From Cyanobacteria bacterium NC_groundwater_1444_Ag_S-0.65um_54_12 (GTDB taxonomy: Bacteria > Cyanobacteriota > Sericytochromatia > S15B-MN24 > VGJW01), in assembly GCA_016267585.1 (NCBI GenBank), contig JACQUT010000282.1:1-5143 (forward strand): 5,143 nucleotides of DNA, read 5' to 3'. The translations under genes were made by a program, and so were the position numbers. Of the stretch, positions 4,944-5,143 are shown one piece after another. The stretch's first letter is position 1, and each line of letters opens with the position of its first letter. Under the pieces are notes generated by a model. It had not been told where the DNA came from and ran no database searches. It saw nothing but the letters and a program-made list of their open reading frames with translations.

Positions 4944-5143
4944 GCTCGCACTGTTAATTGCTGCTGCACCAGCTGGGGTGCCTGGGCGATCGCTGCGGCT
5001 AACCTTGTTGCTTCACCACCGCCGCCTTGTGCTAGCTCTGCTCTTCCGCCACCGCGGCCACCCAGCAAGGCAAGAAAGGCACCCACTAGCTTGCCGGAAT
5101 GAATCCCTTGTTTTACCAGATCGGCACTGGCAGTGGCTACCAC
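4940..5143 (-). CDS. alaS: Alanyl-tRNA synthetase, C-terminal end only
   Basis: The last 67 codons plus stop (TAA, complement of 4940-4942) lie in the window; the gene continues past base 5143. The visible part is the DHHA1-type C-terminal domain: LVKQGIHSGKLVGAF, then the Gly-rich GGRGGGRAELAQGGG, the conserved signature of bacterial AlaRS C-terminal domains, then a helical tail ending LTVRA. From family knowledge, AlaRS charges tRNA-Ala, and this domain helps bind the elbow of the tRNA and bring the aminoacylation and editing sites together. The catalytic and editing domains are outside the window. An internal GTG at the window edge could be mistaken for a start, but the match begins mid-domain, so the gene is cut by the window. 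The stop codon overlaps the right end of the MITE-like element. One HIP1 octamer is inside. Confidence 0.93.
   Translation of the reverse strand: MVATASADLVKQGIHSGKLVGAFLALLGGRGGGRAELAQGGGGEATRLAAAIAQAPQLVQQQLTVRA
4986..4993. repeat. HIP1 core octamer
   Basis: GCGATCGC inside the alaS end, third copy in the window. Confidence 0.8.

Overview
The window most likely comes from a cyanobacterium of moderate GC content. The octamer GCGATCGC, the core of the cyanobacterial HIP1 palindrome, occurs three times (2112, 3949, 4986), once as the full GGCGATCGCC. An 8-mer is expected about once per 65 kb in random sequence. The two partial housekeeping genes at the edges (end of mutM on the + strand, end of alaS on the - strand) fit a bacterial chromosome but do not by themselves fix the lineage. 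The genus is not determined.

Layout. Bases 1-86 are the last codons of mutM (formamidopyrimidine-DNA glycosylase, zinc-finger end), followed by a weak terminator-like hairpin. Bases 208-300 form a 93-nt near-perfect palindrome with 28-bp arms and no coding content. Directly behind it is a helical, Leu-rich protein of about 240 aa that I do not recognise (342-1064). Its stop codon lies inside another hairpin, whose arms repeat an 8-bp motif of the upstream palindrome.

Bases 1215-4206 are a tightly packed three-gene operon for a carbohydrate-type (CUT1) ABC importer: a substrate-binding lipoprotein and two inner-membrane permeases. They overlap by 1 and 4 bases, so translation is probably coupled. 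A sigma70-like promoter (TTGTCA, 18-bp spacer, TAAAAT) lies upstream. No ATP-binding subunit is in the window, so the importer must use an ATPase encoded elsewhere. Cyanobacteria such as Synechocystis do this for the GgtBCD osmolyte importer. The substrate cannot be read from the sequence; a sugar or sugar-derived osmolyte is the best guess.

After a 302-base gap comes a small unknown protein of 83 aa (4509-4760). Between its stop codon and the convergent alaS stop lies a 187-bp non-coding element with 19-bp terminal inverted repeats that begin and end in TTAA. It looks like a MITE. The stop codons of both neighbouring genes fall in those two TTAA ends, which suggests insertion at one TTAA where two convergent genes once shared their terminal bases.

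The most unusual content is structural: two different palindromic elements, hairpins bracketing an unknown gene, and a mobile element placed exactly between two stop codons. I found no CRISPR array, tRNA, rRNA, transposase gene, or clearly new multi-gene system.
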